Source of the DNA: Caballeronia zhejiangensis
GTDB lineage: Bacteria; Pseudomonadota; Gammaproteobacteria; Burkholderiales; Burkholderiaceae
NCBI RefSeq assembly: GCF_000698575.1
Contig: NZ_JFHD01000003.1
Span: 372,001-436,000, forward strand
Reading direction: 5' to 3'
Length of the DNA: 64,000 nucleotides
A model generated the notes under the pieces. The model made no database searches and had not been told where the DNA came from. It saw only the letters and a list, made by a program, of their open reading frames with translations. A program made the translations under genes and the position numbers. Shown piece after piece: positions 19,692 through 27,874 of the stretch. Each line of letters begins with the position of its first letter. The stretch's first letter is position 1.

Positions 19692-20588
19692 TCAAACAGC
19701 TTGCGCGATGAACTCACGCAGCCATCGATGCGCAGGATCGCGATGCACGCGTTCATGCCAGTACATCGACATCTCGTAGCCGGGCACGTCGACGGGCGGC
19801 GCGACGATGCGCAACTCCGGCCAGCGCTTCGCGAGCCTCGCCGGTTGCATCGAAACCAGATCGGTCGTCGCGAGCACGGAGCGCACGAAGAGGAAGTGCG
19901 GCACCGACAGCGCGACGTGCCGCTTCATGCCGAACGTTGCGAGCGTGTCATCCGTCGGGCCGAAGAATCCGCCGCCATCGGGCGACACGATCACATGCTC
20001 CAGTGCGCAGAACTGCGCGAGCGTCGGACGCCGCTTCAATCGCGGATGATCCTTGCGTCCCACGAGCACATAGCTTTCCGTGAAGAGCGCTTGCTGATGA
20101 AAATTGGCCATCTCGGGCGATGTGATGTGAAACGCGAGATCGATCTCGCCGTTCTCCGCCTGCTTCGCAAGACGCGGCGGCAACATCTCCAGCACGGCGA
20201 TCCGCGTGTGCGGCGCGGCGGCGCGCAAGCCGCTCAACGCAGGCAGCAGCACGGTCGATTCGCTGTAGTCAGTGGCGGCGATGCGCCATGTGTTGTCGGC
20301 GATGGCGGGATCGAACGCGGCTTCCGGCGACACCGCGCGTTCGAGCGATGCCAGCGCTTCGCGCAACGGCTCGCGCAGACTTTCCGCTCGCGCTGTCGGG
20401 CGCATGCCACGCGGGCCGGGCAACAGCAGAGGATCGCCGAAGATGTCGCGCAGCTTCGACAGATGCACGCTCACGGAAGGTTGCGAAAAATGAAGGCGCT
20501 CGGCTGCACGCGTGACGTTCTGTTCGGCAAGCAAAACGTCGAGCGTGAGAAGCAAGTTCAGATCGAGCCTTCTCAAGGTATTAGTCAT
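19692..20588 (-). CDS. LysR-family transcriptional regulator
   Basis: A 298-residue regulator. The N-terminal winged helix-turn-helix is residues 5-65 (LRRLDLNLLLTLDVLLAEQNVTRAAERLHFSQPSVSV is its core region) and the effector-binding domain is 90-298. It resembles the NodD/NahR/LinR branch, judging from LNLLLTLDVLLAE and GDPLLLPGPRGMRPT. It is divergent from the NAD(P)H quinone reductase gene with a 92-base shared region holding a perfect dyad at 20609-20625, the likely binding site. It probably activates that reductase in response to a quinone or aromatic compound. Confidence 0.92.
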   Translation of the reverse strand: MTNTLRRLDLNLLLTLDVLLAEQNVTRAAERLHFSQPSVSVHLSKLRDIFGDPLLLPGPRGMRPTARAESLREPLREALASLERAVSPEAAFDPAIADNTWRIAATDYSESTVLLPALSGLRAAAPHTRIAVLEMLPPRLAKQAENGEIDLAFHITSPEMANFHQQALFTESYVLVGRKDHPRLKRRPTLAQFCALEHVIVSPDGGGFFGPTDDTLATFGMKRHVALSVPHFLFVRSVLATTDLVSMQPARLAKRWPELRIVAPPVDVPGYEMSMYWHERVHRDPAHRWLREFIAQAV

Positions 20589-20608
20589 GGCAATTCCTGC
20601 AATTTCAG

Positions 20609-20625
20609 ATATTCATTTCCAATAT
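20609..20625. promoter_or_regulatory. LysR-type operator between regulator and quinone reductase
   Basis: ATATT, seven bases, AATAT: a perfect dyad that contains the LysR T-N11-A pattern, placed in the middle of the divergent spacer. A binding role is inferred from family knowledge and position. Confidence 0.65.
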
Positions 20626-20680
20626 ACCCGAGAGGCTCTTAAGCTGGTCTCCATTCCAGAAACGAAGTGGAGAAAGCCTC

Positions 20681-21457
20681 ATGAATGTGCTGATCGTGTA
20701 TGCCCATCCGGAACGCCGCTCGCTGAACGGCGCCATCAATGATTTCACCGTAGAGCGTTTGCGCGCGAACGGCCATAGCGTGCAAGTCTCCGACCTGTAT
20801 GCAATGAACTGGAAGGCGCCGCTCGATGCGAACGACGTGCGCGACCGCAAGGCCGATACGCCGTTTCACGCGAGCCTCGATTCGAAGCACGCGTTCGAAA
20901 ACGGCCTGCAAAGCCGCGACATCGAGCTGGAGCAGGACAAGCTGCGCTGGGCCGACGCGCTGATCCTGCAATTTCCGATGTGGTGGTTCTCGATGCCCGC
21001 GATCATGAAGGGCTGGGTCGAGCGCGTCTATGCGTACGGCTTCGGCTACGGCGTCGGCGAGCATTCGGACACGCATTGGGGCGACCGCTACGGCGAAGGT
21101 CTGATGGCGGGCAAGCGCGCGATGATCGTCGTCACGACGGGCGGTTGGGAATCGCATTACAGTCCGCGCGGCATCAATGGACCCATCGACGATATTCTCT
21201 TTCACATCCAGCACGGGATGCTTTTTTATCCAGGCTTCGATGTGCTGCCGCCGTTCGTTCTCTATGAAACGCATCGCATGGATGAAGCGCGCCTGCAAGC
21301 CACATACGATGCCCTCGGCCGGCGTCTCGACCGTCTCTGGGACGATGCGCCCATTGCATTCCGCAAGCAGAATCACGGCGACTACGCGATTCCTCAGCTC
21401 ACGCTGCGCGACGAACTCGCAGCCGGAAAGACCGGTTTCGCGGCGCACATCGACTGA
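20681..21457 (+). CDS. NAD(P)H dehydrogenase (quinone), flavodoxin-like
   Basis: A 258-residue cytosolic FMN/FAD reductase of the NQO1/MdaB/KefF group. The flavin-binding start is MNVLIVYAHPERRSLNGAI; the second cofactor loop is LQFPMWWFSMPAIMKGWVERV, followed by TTGGWESHYSPRGINGPI. It catalyses two-electron reduction of quinones, avoiding semiquinone radicals. The first gene of a rightward run with two glutathione transferases 60 bases and 16 bases apart, together reading as an electrophile/quinone detoxification set under the divergent LysR. Confidence 0.9.
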   Translation: MNVLIVYAHPERRSLNGAINDFTVERLRANGHSVQVSDLYAMNWKAPLDANDVRDRKADTPFHASLDSKHAFENGLQSRDIELEQDKLRWADALILQFPMWWFSMPAIMKGWVERVYAYGFGYGVGEHSDTHWGDRYGEGLMAGKRAMIVVTTGGWESHYSPRGINGPIDDILFHIQHGMLFYPGFDVLPPFVLYETHRMDEARLQATYDALGRRLDRLWDDAPIAFRKQNHGDYAIPQLTLRDELAAGKTGFAAHID

Positions 21458-21516
21458 GGCAAAACGCGAAACACAGCTAAGATGGATCCTTCGACAAGTA
21501 CGGAGGAAGACATCGA

Positions 21517-22143
21517 ATGCTGACGATCTGGGGCCGGGCCAACTCGGTCAATGTGCAGAAAGTGCTGTGGTGCTGCGATGAACTGGGGCTCGCGTACGAG
21601 CGCATCGACGCGGGCCTGCAATTCGGGCGCAACAACGAGCCCGACTATCTCGCGATGAACCCGATGGGCCGCGTGCCCACGCTCGTCGACGGCGACTTCG
21701 TGCTGTGGGAGTCGAACTCGGTCATTCGCTATCTCGCGATGCAATACGGCGGTGCCAGCACGCTCTATCCCGCCGAGCCGAAAGTGCGCGCGAGCGCGGA
21801 CCGCTGGCTCGACTGGACGCTTTCGACCCTGCAGCCCGCCGAACGTCCGGTTTTCTGGGGCTATATCCGCACGAGCGCCGCGGATCGCGATGCGCAGCAA
21901 CTCGCCGCCGCCGCGAGCGAGGTGGAAAAGCTCTGGCGCGTTATCGATGCGCATCTGAAGGGCCGCGACTATCTCGAAGGCAACACGTTCACGCTCGCCG
22001 ATCTCGTCGTCGCCGCGTATGCGCGCCGCTGGTTCGGCATCGCGGAGCTGGTTCGCCCCGCGCTTCCCGAACTCGAACGCTGGTATGTGGGCATCACGCA
22101 GCGTCCGGGCTTCGCGCGTCACGTCTCGCCTGCATTGACCTGA
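21517..22143 (+). CDS. Glutathione S-transferase family protein
   Basis: A 208-residue GST: thioredoxin-like N-terminal domain to about residue 80 (WGRANSVNVQKVLWCCDELGL, NPMGRVPTLVDGDFVLWESNSVIRYLA) and an all-helical C-terminal domain with the conserved TLADLVVAAYARRW N-cap box. The SNxIRYLA segment binds the glutathione gamma-glutamyl group. The GGAGG ribosome site lies at 21501-21505. It probably conjugates glutathione to electrophiles; substrate unknown. Confidence 0.93.
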   Translation: MLTIWGRANSVNVQKVLWCCDELGLAYERIDAGLQFGRNNEPDYLAMNPMGRVPTLVDGDFVLWESNSVIRYLAMQYGGASTLYPAEPKVRASADRWLDWTLSTLQPAERPVFWGYIRTSAADRDAQQLAAAASEVEKLWRVIDAHLKGRDYLEGNTFTLADLVVAAYARRWFGIAELVRPALPELERWYVGITQRPGFARHVSPALT

Positions 22144-22158
22144 ACGGGACGGACTGCC

Positions 22159-22794
22159 ATGACCATCGAACTGCATACCTGGAACACGCCCAACGGACGC
22201 AAGATCAGCGTCGCGCTGGAGGAAATGCAACTGCCGTACACCGTGAAAACGGTGAACATCACGAAGGGCGAGCAGCATACGCCTGAGTTTCTGCGCATCA
22301 GCCCGAACAATCGCATTCCGGCGATCGTCGATCCGGACGGACCCGACGGCCAGCCGATCAGCGTGTTCGAGTCCGGCGCGATCCTGCTCTATCTCGGCGA
22401 GAAGACGGGCAAGTTTCTGCCCGCGAATTTGCGCGATCGCGTGCCCGTGCTCGAATGGCTGATGTGGCAGATGGGCGGCTTCGGCCCGATGCCGGGACAG
22501 GTGCATCACTTCCGCATGGTCGAAGCGGAAAGCGACCGGCGTTATGGTTTGAAGCGCTATTCCGACGAAACGCGCCGCCTGTACGGCGTGCTCGACAAGC
22601 GCCTCGCGCAAGTGGAATGCGTCGCGGGCGATATGTCCGTCGCGGATTTCGCGATTCTCGGCTGGGCGTGGCGGCATGAACGTCATCAGGTTTCGCTCGA
22701 TGATTACCCTAACGTCAAGCGCTGGTACGAGGCGCTTTTCGCGCGCCCGGGCGTGAAGCGGGGCTTCGAAGTCAAGCTCGACGATCTCGGCTGA
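22159..22794 (+). CDS. Glutathione S-transferase, YfcG/Ure2p-like
   Basis: A 211-residue GST of the nu/YfcG type: LHTWNTPNGRKISVALEEMQLPY with the TxNGxK motif, PNNRIPAIVD, FESGAILLYLGEKTG, and the helical domain with DMSVADFAILGWAWRHERH. In characterised YfcG proteins the TPNG threonine and asparagine coordinate glutathione and support disulfide-reductase activity. It lies 15 bases after the preceding GST, so both are in one transcript. Confidence 0.92.
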   Translation: MTIELHTWNTPNGRKISVALEEMQLPYTVKTVNITKGEQHTPEFLRISPNNRIPAIVDPDGPDGQPISVFESGAILLYLGEKTGKFLPANLRDRVPVLEWLMWQMGGFGPMPGQVHHFRMVEAESDRRYGLKRYSDETRRLYGVLDKRLAQVECVAGDMSVADFAILGWAWRHERHQVSLDDYPNVKRWYEALFARPGVKRGFEVKLDDLG

Positions 22795-22914
22795 TCAGGG
22801 CAAACCATGAGTCGGAGCGTCAGGCTAACGTAAGTTGCGCGCGTGATAACGATCTTCTAAGAAACGTGAGCGACACTGACGCCATCCGATGGATTCGCGC
22901 CCGAGGAGATAATC

Positions 22915-24558
22915 ATGACCGCCAGCATGTACGACGATGGCCTTCCCAAAACTGCCGCCAACTACGCGGCGCTGACGCCACTCATGTTCATCGAGCGCGC
23001 GGCGTCCGTATATCCGACGCTTCCCGCTATCGTGCACGGCGATGTCCGGCGCAACTGGGCCGACACCTACGCGCGCACGCGGCGGCTCGCATCGGCGCTG
23101 GCGGCACGCGGCATCGGCCTCGGCGATACCGTCGCCGCGATGCTGCCGAACACGCCCGAAATGGTCGAAGCGCACTTCGGCGTGCCGATGACGGGCGCCG
23201 TGCTCAACACGCTCAACACGCGGCTCGACGCCGCCACGCTCGCGTTCATGCTCACGCACGGCGAAGCGAAGGCGGTGCTCGTCGATCGCGAGTTCTCGGA
23301 CGTGACGCGCCGCGCGCTGAAAGACGTGCCGCAGGACGTGCTGGTCATCGATGTCGACGATCCGCAGTACGCGGGCGCGGGCGAGCGCATCGGCGAAATC
23401 GAATACGAAGCGCTGCTCGCGAGCGGCGATCCCGCATACGAATGGTCGCCGCCATCCGACGAGTGGAACGCAATCTGTCTGAATTACACGTCGGGCACGA
23501 CAGGCAATCCGAAGGGCGTCGTGTATCACCATCGCGGCGCGTATACGAATGCGGTGAGCAATATCCTCGAATGGGACATGCCGAAGCATGCCGTGTACTT
23601 GTGGACGCTGCCCATGTTCCATTGCAACGGCTGGTGCTTTCCGTGGACCGTCGCCGCGCGCGCGGGCGTGAACGTGTGCCTGCGCCGCGTCGATGCGAAG
23701 ACCATCTTCGATCTGATTCGCAGCGAGCGCGTCACGCATTATTGCGGCGCGCCGATCGTGCAGAACCTGCTCGTCAACGCGCCCGACGACATGAAGACCG
23801 GCTTCGATCAGAAAGTCCATGCGATGGTCGCGGGCGCCGCGCCGCCCGCCGCGATGATCGAAGGCATGGAGCGCATGGGCTTCGAACTGACGCATGTGTA
23901 CGGGCTCACGGAAGTTTATGGCCCGGCCACGGTCTGCCCGCAGCAGGCCGAATGGAGCGCGCTCGATATCGGCGAGCGCGCGCGATTGAATGCGCGGCAA
24001 GGCGTGCGCTATCACTTGCAGGATGCGGTCACGGTGCGCGATCCGATATCGATGGAACTCGTGCCTTCCGATGGCGAGACCATCGGCGAGATCATGTTCC
24101 GCGGCAACATCGCGATGAAGGGTTATCTGAAGAACGCGGCCGCGACCGAAGAAGCGTTTCGCGGCGGCTGGTTCCATACCGGCGATCTCGCCGTCGCGTA
24201 TCCGGACGGCTATGTACGCATCAAGGATCGCAGCAAGGACATCATCATCTCGGGCGGCGAGAACATATCGAGCATCGAAGTGGAGGACGTGCTGTACCGG
24301 CATCCGGCGGTGCTTGCCGTCGCGGTCGTCGCGAAGCCCGATACGCGCTGGGGCGAGACGCCCTGCGCTTTCGTCGAATTGAAAAGCGGCGCGCACGCGA
24401 GCGCGGATGAGTTGATCGCGCATTGCAAGAAGCATCTCGCCGGCTTCAAGGTGCCGCGCGCGATCGAGTTCTGCGAACTGCCGAAGACATCGACGGGAAA
24501 GATCCAGAAGTTCGAGTTGCGCAAGCGCGCGGGGTCCGTCACCGCGATCGACGTCTGA
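22915..24558 (+). CDS. Acyl-CoA synthetase (AMP-forming)
   Basis: A 547-residue ATP-dependent acyl-CoA ligase of the medium-chain/3-methylmercaptopropionate (AlkK/DmdB) type. Motifs: P-loop YTSGTTGNPKGV (about 186-197), LPMFHCNGW, YGLTEVYGPATVC, GWFHTGDLAV, the hinge region IKDRSKDIIISGGENIS, and catalytic Lys in KTSTGKIQK near the C-terminus. It activates a carboxylic acid to its CoA thioester in the cytosol. The stop is 14 bases before the crotonase-family start, so the product thioester is probably handed to that protein. Chain-length preference cannot be read. Confidence 0.93.
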   Translation: MTASMYDDGLPKTAANYAALTPLMFIERAASVYPTLPAIVHGDVRRNWADTYARTRRLASALAARGIGLGDTVAAMLPNTPEMVEAHFGVPMTGAVLNTLNTRLDAATLAFMLTHGEAKAVLVDREFSDVTRRALKDVPQDVLVIDVDDPQYAGAGERIGEIEYEALLASGDPAYEWSPPSDEWNAICLNYTSGTTGNPKGVVYHHRGAYTNAVSNILEWDMPKHAVYLWTLPMFHCNGWCFPWTVAARAGVNVCLRRVDAKTIFDLIRSERVTHYCGAPIVQNLLVNAPDDMKTGFDQKVHAMVAGAAPPAAMIEGMERMGFELTHVYGLTEVYGPATVCPQQAEWSALDIGERARLNARQGVRYHLQDAVTVRDPISMELVPSDGETIGEIMFRGNIAMKGYLKNAAATEEAFRGGWFHTGDLAVAYPDGYVRIKDRSKDIIISGGENISSIEVEDVLYRHPAVLAVAVVAKPDTRWGETPCAFVELKSGAHASADELIAHCKKHLAGFKVPRAIEFCELPKTSTGKIQKFELRKRAGSVTAIDV

Positions 24559-24572
24559 TGGAGACCACGACA

Positions 24573-25352
24573 ATGAGCGAACTCGTTCTGATCGAACGCG
24601 ATGCGTATGACATCAAGGGTGCCGTCAGGCTCACGCTGAATCGGCCCGATGCGTTCAATGCCTTATCTGAATCGATGCTCGAAGCGCTCGAACGCGCATT
24701 GAAGGACATCGCCGAATCAGATGCGCGCGTGGTCGTGCTCGCAGGAGAAGGCCGCGCGTTTTGCGCCGGGCACGATCTCAAAGAGATGCGTGCGGAGCCC
24801 GCGCTCGATTACTATCGCGAGCTTTTCGCGCACTGCTCGCGCATCATGCTGACGATCCAGCGCATGCCGCAGCCCGTTATCGCGCGCGTGCAAGGCATCG
24901 CGACGGCGGCGGGTTGTCAGCTCGTCGCGATGTGCGATCTCGCGGTCGCATCGAGCGAAGCGCGTTTCGCGGTATCGGGCGTGAATCTCGGGCTCTTTTG
25001 CGCGACGCCGAGCGTGGCGCTGTCTCGCAACGTATCGCGCAAGGCCGCGTTCGAAATGCTCGTCACCGGCGAGTTCATCGATGCGGCCACCGCGCGCGAA
25101 CGCGGCCTCGTGAATCGCGTCGCATCGCCTGGCGAACTCGACGATACCGTGCGCACGCTCGCCGCGACCATCGCCGCCAAGCCGCGCGAAGCGGTCGCGG
25201 CGGGCAAGGGCTTGTTCTATCGGCAACTCGAAACCGGCATCGAAGCGGCATACGCGCTCGCATCGGAAACGATGGCCTGCAACATGATGCACGACGCCAC
25301 GCTCGAAGGCACGCAAGCCTTCATCGAAAAGCGCGCGCCGCGCTGGAAATGA
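24573..25352 (+). CDS. Crotonase-family protein, ECHDC3-like, catalytic glutamates replaced
   Basis: A 259-residue enoyl-CoA hydratase/isomerase-superfamily protein. The oxyanion-hole segments are present (GRAFCAGHDLKEM and GIATAAGCQLVAM), and the C-terminus matches the ECHDC3 pattern (FCATPSVALSRNV, KGLFYRQL, AFIEKRAPRWK). The two glutamates of true enoyl-CoA hydratases are Gln (GCQL) and Asn (GVNLGL) here, so ordinary hydratase chemistry is unlikely. It could act as an isomerase, a hydrolase or a CoA-ester binding protein. ATG 24573 was chosen for its GGAG spacing; ATG 24558 overlapping the ligase stop would add five residues. Confidence 0.88.
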   Translation: MSELVLIERDAYDIKGAVRLTLNRPDAFNALSESMLEALERALKDIAESDARVVVLAGEGRAFCAGHDLKEMRAEPALDYYRELFAHCSRIMLTIQRMPQPVIARVQGIATAAGCQLVAMCDLAVASSEARFAVSGVNLGLFCATPSVALSRNVSRKAAFEMLVTGEFIDAATARERGLVNRVASPGELDDTVRTLAATIAAKPREAVAAGKGLFYRQLETGIEAAYALASETMACNMMHDATLEGTQAFIEKRAPRWK

Positions 25353-25355
25353 CGC

Positions 25356-25745
25356 TCAGCTCACGTGCTCGACCGGATGCCTGTCGAGCCACGCGTTCTC
25401 TTCGTCGCTGTACAGACGCGAGCGCGTAAGAAAGCGCAAACCGCTCGGGCGTTCCAGCGAAAACATGCCGCCATTGCCCGGCACGGCATCGATGATGAGC
25501 TGCGTATGCTGCCAGTACTCGTACTGCGATTCGGTCATGTAGAACGGCACGCCGCCGATCGCGCCGAGCTTCACGTCCGAGCCGCCGACCATGAATTCGC
25601 TGACTGGAAAGCACATCGGCGCGCTGCCGTCGCAGCATCCGCCGGATTGATGAAACAGCACCTCGCCATGCTCGGCCTTGAGCCTTTCGATCAAGTCGAT
25701 GGCGGCGGGCGTCGCGGTCACGCGCTGCACTTCCTGTTCGCTCAT
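25356..25745 (-). CDS. DUF779 protein linked to aldehyde dehydrogenase
   Basis: A 129-residue cytosolic protein of the DUF779 family. The conserved Cys cluster HQSGGCCDGSAPMCF (residues 34-48) suggests metal or disulfide chemistry. It also has VPFYMTESQYEYW and the C-terminal FSLERPSGLRFLTRSRLYS. It lies 56 bases downstream of the aldehyde dehydrogenase in the same direction, an association widely seen for this family, so both likely share the sigma-54 transcript. Molecular function is unknown. Three bases separate its stop from that of the convergent crotonase gene. Confidence 0.88.
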   Translation of the reverse strand: MSEQEVQRVTATPAAIDLIERLKAEHGEVLFHQSGGCCDGSAPMCFPVSEFMVGGSDVKLGAIGGVPFYMTESQYEYWQHTQLIIDAVPGNGGMFSLERPSGLRFLTRSRLYSDEENAWLDRHPVEHVS

Positions 25746-25801
25746 GATGTCCCCGTCGGTTTGATCGGCCGCCGCGGGAAGCAGCGGCGGCCTCACACGC
25801 T

Positions 25802-27322
25802 TTAGAAGAAGCCGAGCGGCTTGTCGCTATAGCTGACGAGCATGTTCTTCGTCTGCTGATAGTGGTCGAGCATCATCTTGTGATTCTCACGGCCGATGCC
25901 CGATTGCTTGTAACCGCCGAACGCCGCGTGCGCCGGATACGCGTGATAACAGTTGGTCCACACGCGTCCCGCCTGAATCGCGCGGCCGAAGCGATACGCC
26001 CGCGTGCCGTCGCGCGTCCACACGCCCGCGCCGAGACCGTACAGCGTGTCGTTCGCGATCTCGAGCGCTTCTTCCTCGGTCTTGAACGTCGTCACCGAAA
26101 GCACCGGCCCGAAGATTTCCTCCTGGAAGATACGCATCTTGTTGTGGCCTTTGAAGACCGTCGGCTTGACGTAATAGCCGTTCTTCAGTTCGCCGTCGAA
26201 GGTGTTGCGCTCGCCGCCGGAGAGGCACTGCGCGCCTTCCTGCTTGCCGAGATCGATGTACGACAGGATCTTCTCCAGTTGCTCCTGCGAAGCCTGCGCG
26301 CCGATCATCGTCTTCGTATCGAGCGGATGGCCCTGCGCGATCGCCGCGACGCGCTTGAGCGCACGTTCCATGAAGCGCTCGTAAATCGATTCCTGCACGA
26401 GCGCGCGCGACGGGCACGTACACACTTCGCCCTGATTCAGCGCGAACATCGTGAAGCCTTCGAGCGCCTTGTCGAAGAAGCTGTCGTCGGCGTTGAGCAC
26501 GTCTTCGAAGAAGATGTTCGGGCTCTTGCCGCCCAGTTCCAGCGTCACCGGAATGAGGTTCTGGCTCGCGTACTGCATGATGAGTCGGCCCGTCGTGGTC
26601 TCGCCGGTGAAAGCGATCTTCGCGATGCGCTTGTTCGATGCGAGCGGCTTGCCCGCTTCCAGACCGAAGCCGTTGACGACATTGAGCACGCCCGGCGGCA
26701 AGATGTCTTCGATGATTTCGAGCAGCACGAGAATCGACGCGGGCGTCTGCTCGGCCGGCTTCAGCACGACGCAGTTGCCGGCCGCGAGCGCGGGCGCGAG
26801 CTTCCACACGGCCATCAGGATCGGGAAATTCCACGGAATGATTTGCCCGACGACGCCAAGCGGCTCGTGGAAGTGATACGCGACCGTATCGTGATCGATC
26901 TCCGAAATGCCGCCTTCCTGCGAACGCGCGGCGCTCGCGAAATAGCGGAAGTGATCGATCGCGAGCGGAATGTCCGCGGCCATCGTCTCGCGCAGCGGCT
27001 TGCCGTTATCGATCGATTCGGCCAGCGCGAGACGCGACAGGTTCTGCTCCATGCGATCGGCGAGCTTCAGCAGCAGATTCGCGCGATCGGTGACGGAGGT
27101 TCTGCCCCACGACGTCTTCGCTGCGTGCGCGGCGTCGAGCGCGGCTTCGATGTCGGCTTCGCGCGAACGCGGAATCGACGTGAACGGCTCGCCGGTGATC
27201 GGCGAGATGTTGTCGAAATACTCACCGCCCGCCGGCGGCACCCACTTGCCACCGATGAAGTTGCCGTACTGCTTCTTGTACGGATATTCGGTGCTCAGGA
27301 ACTGCATCTCCGCGTGATTCAT
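25802..27322 (-). CDS. exaC: NAD-dependent aldehyde dehydrogenase (AcoD/ExaC-like)
   Basis: A 506-residue cytosolic aldehyde dehydrogenase oxidising acetaldehyde-like aldehydes to acids. It shows [25 protein letters not shown] (cofactor Rossmann segment), [14 protein letters not shown], the catalytic Glu in LELGGKSPN, the catalytic Cys in [13 protein letters not shown], and [10 protein letters not shown]. The sequence start [15 protein letters not shown] and the DUF779 neighbour are typical of the acetoin/ethanol-linked AcoD/ExaC group. The upstream sigma-54 promoter at 27394-27409 implies activation by an enhancer-binding protein, AcoR/ErbR type by analogy, whose gene is not in the window. 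Confidence 0.93.
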   Translation of the reverse strand: MNHAEMQFLSTEYPYKKQYGNFIGGKWVPPAGGEYFDNISPITGEPFTSIPRSREADIEAALDAAHAAKTSWGRTSVTDRANLLLKLADRMEQNLSRLALAESIDNGKPLRETMAADIPLAIDHFRYFASAARSQEGGISEIDHDTVAYHFHEPLGVVGQIIPWNFPILMAVWKLAPALAAGNCVVLKPAEQTPASILVLLEIIEDILPPGVLNVVNGFGLEAGKPLASNKRIAKIAFTGETTTGRLIMQYASQNLIPVTLELGGKSPNIFFEDVLNADDSFFDKALEGFTMFALNQGEVCTCPSRALVQESIYERFMERALKRVAAIAQGHPLDTKTMIGAQASQEQLEKILSYIDLGKQEGAQCLSGGERNTFDGELKNGYYVKPTVFKGHNKMRIFQEEIFGPVLSVTTFKTEEEALEIANDTLYGLGAGVWTRDGTRAYRFGRAIQAGRVWTNCYHAYPAHAAFGGYKQSGIGRENHKMMLDHYQQTKNMLVSYSDKPLGFF

Positions 27323-27393
27323 TTCTATGTGCTCCTCGCATGTCGACGTGAACGGGCCGGCACTGCCGATGTCCGGCGCCGGTCGCTTCTGTT

Positions 27394-27409
27394 TGCGAGT
27401 TCCATGCCA
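27394..27409 (-). promoter_or_regulatory. Sigma-54 (RpoN) promoter of the aldehyde dehydrogenase operon
   Basis: The minus strand reads TGGCATG-GAAC-TCGCA. Ten of twelve informative bases match TGGCACG-N4-TTGCA, with the invariant GG and GC exactly eleven bases apart. It lies about 72 bases upstream of the aldehyde dehydrogenase ATG. Confidence 0.75.
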
Positions 27410-27500
27410 TCGCGCGCGGCACGATGCGACGCCCGCGCGAGCCGCATCGTCATGCGGTTTCGCGGCACATCGTCAGGGTTTGTACGAGGGCGATGGGACC

Positions 27501-27547
27501 TGTTCACATTCAGAACACCTGCCCCGCTCTGTAGCGATGCGGTACAG
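27501..27547 (-). promoter_or_regulatory. Two upstream dyads, probable enhancer-binding-protein sites
   Basis: TGTTC-N7-GAACA (27501-27517) and CTGTA-N9-TACAG (27529-27547) are perfect five-base dyads 92 to 138 bases upstream of the -24 element, the usual distance for sigma-54 activator sites. Their sequences differ, so they may bind two proteins or be one functional and one chance site. Confidence 0.5.
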
Positions 27548-27874
27548 CGGCATCGACGGACGTCATCGCCTCCGCAATGCGCGCGGAGCGTGGCGCAAAC
27601 CACAGACACGCTGCGGGCAAACGCTTATGGCACGAGTGTTCATATTGCAAAGGGCATCGCAGTTGTCTATGGTCATGCCCAACCGTGGCAAAGCGTCGCA
27701 TCTATATGTGGTTCCATCGCATGTGAGCGGCGCGAAATGGCCTTGCGAGCGCGCGATGCGGACCGTATCGCCGAGCGCATGACCACGGCGGGCTGCTGTC
27801 CGGCGACCCCGGACGGCACGTCAAAGTAAACGATGTGCGCGCACGTGCATGCATGACGCGCCACGGAGACCACA
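27548..27874. other. Non-coding stretch between aldehyde dehydrogenase and transporter
   Basis: No reading frame here has a plausible start, ribosome site or protein pattern. It must contain the promoter of the rightward transporter. TGGCACG at 27628 resembles a -24 box, but the matching -12 GC is absent. GGAGACCACA precedes the transporter ATG. Confidence 0.5.

Noticed and set aside
27628..27642. A second sigma-54-like box on the plus strand before the OFA transporter
   Set aside because: TGGCACG is perfect for the -24 part, but the -12 position reads TTCA without the essential GC.
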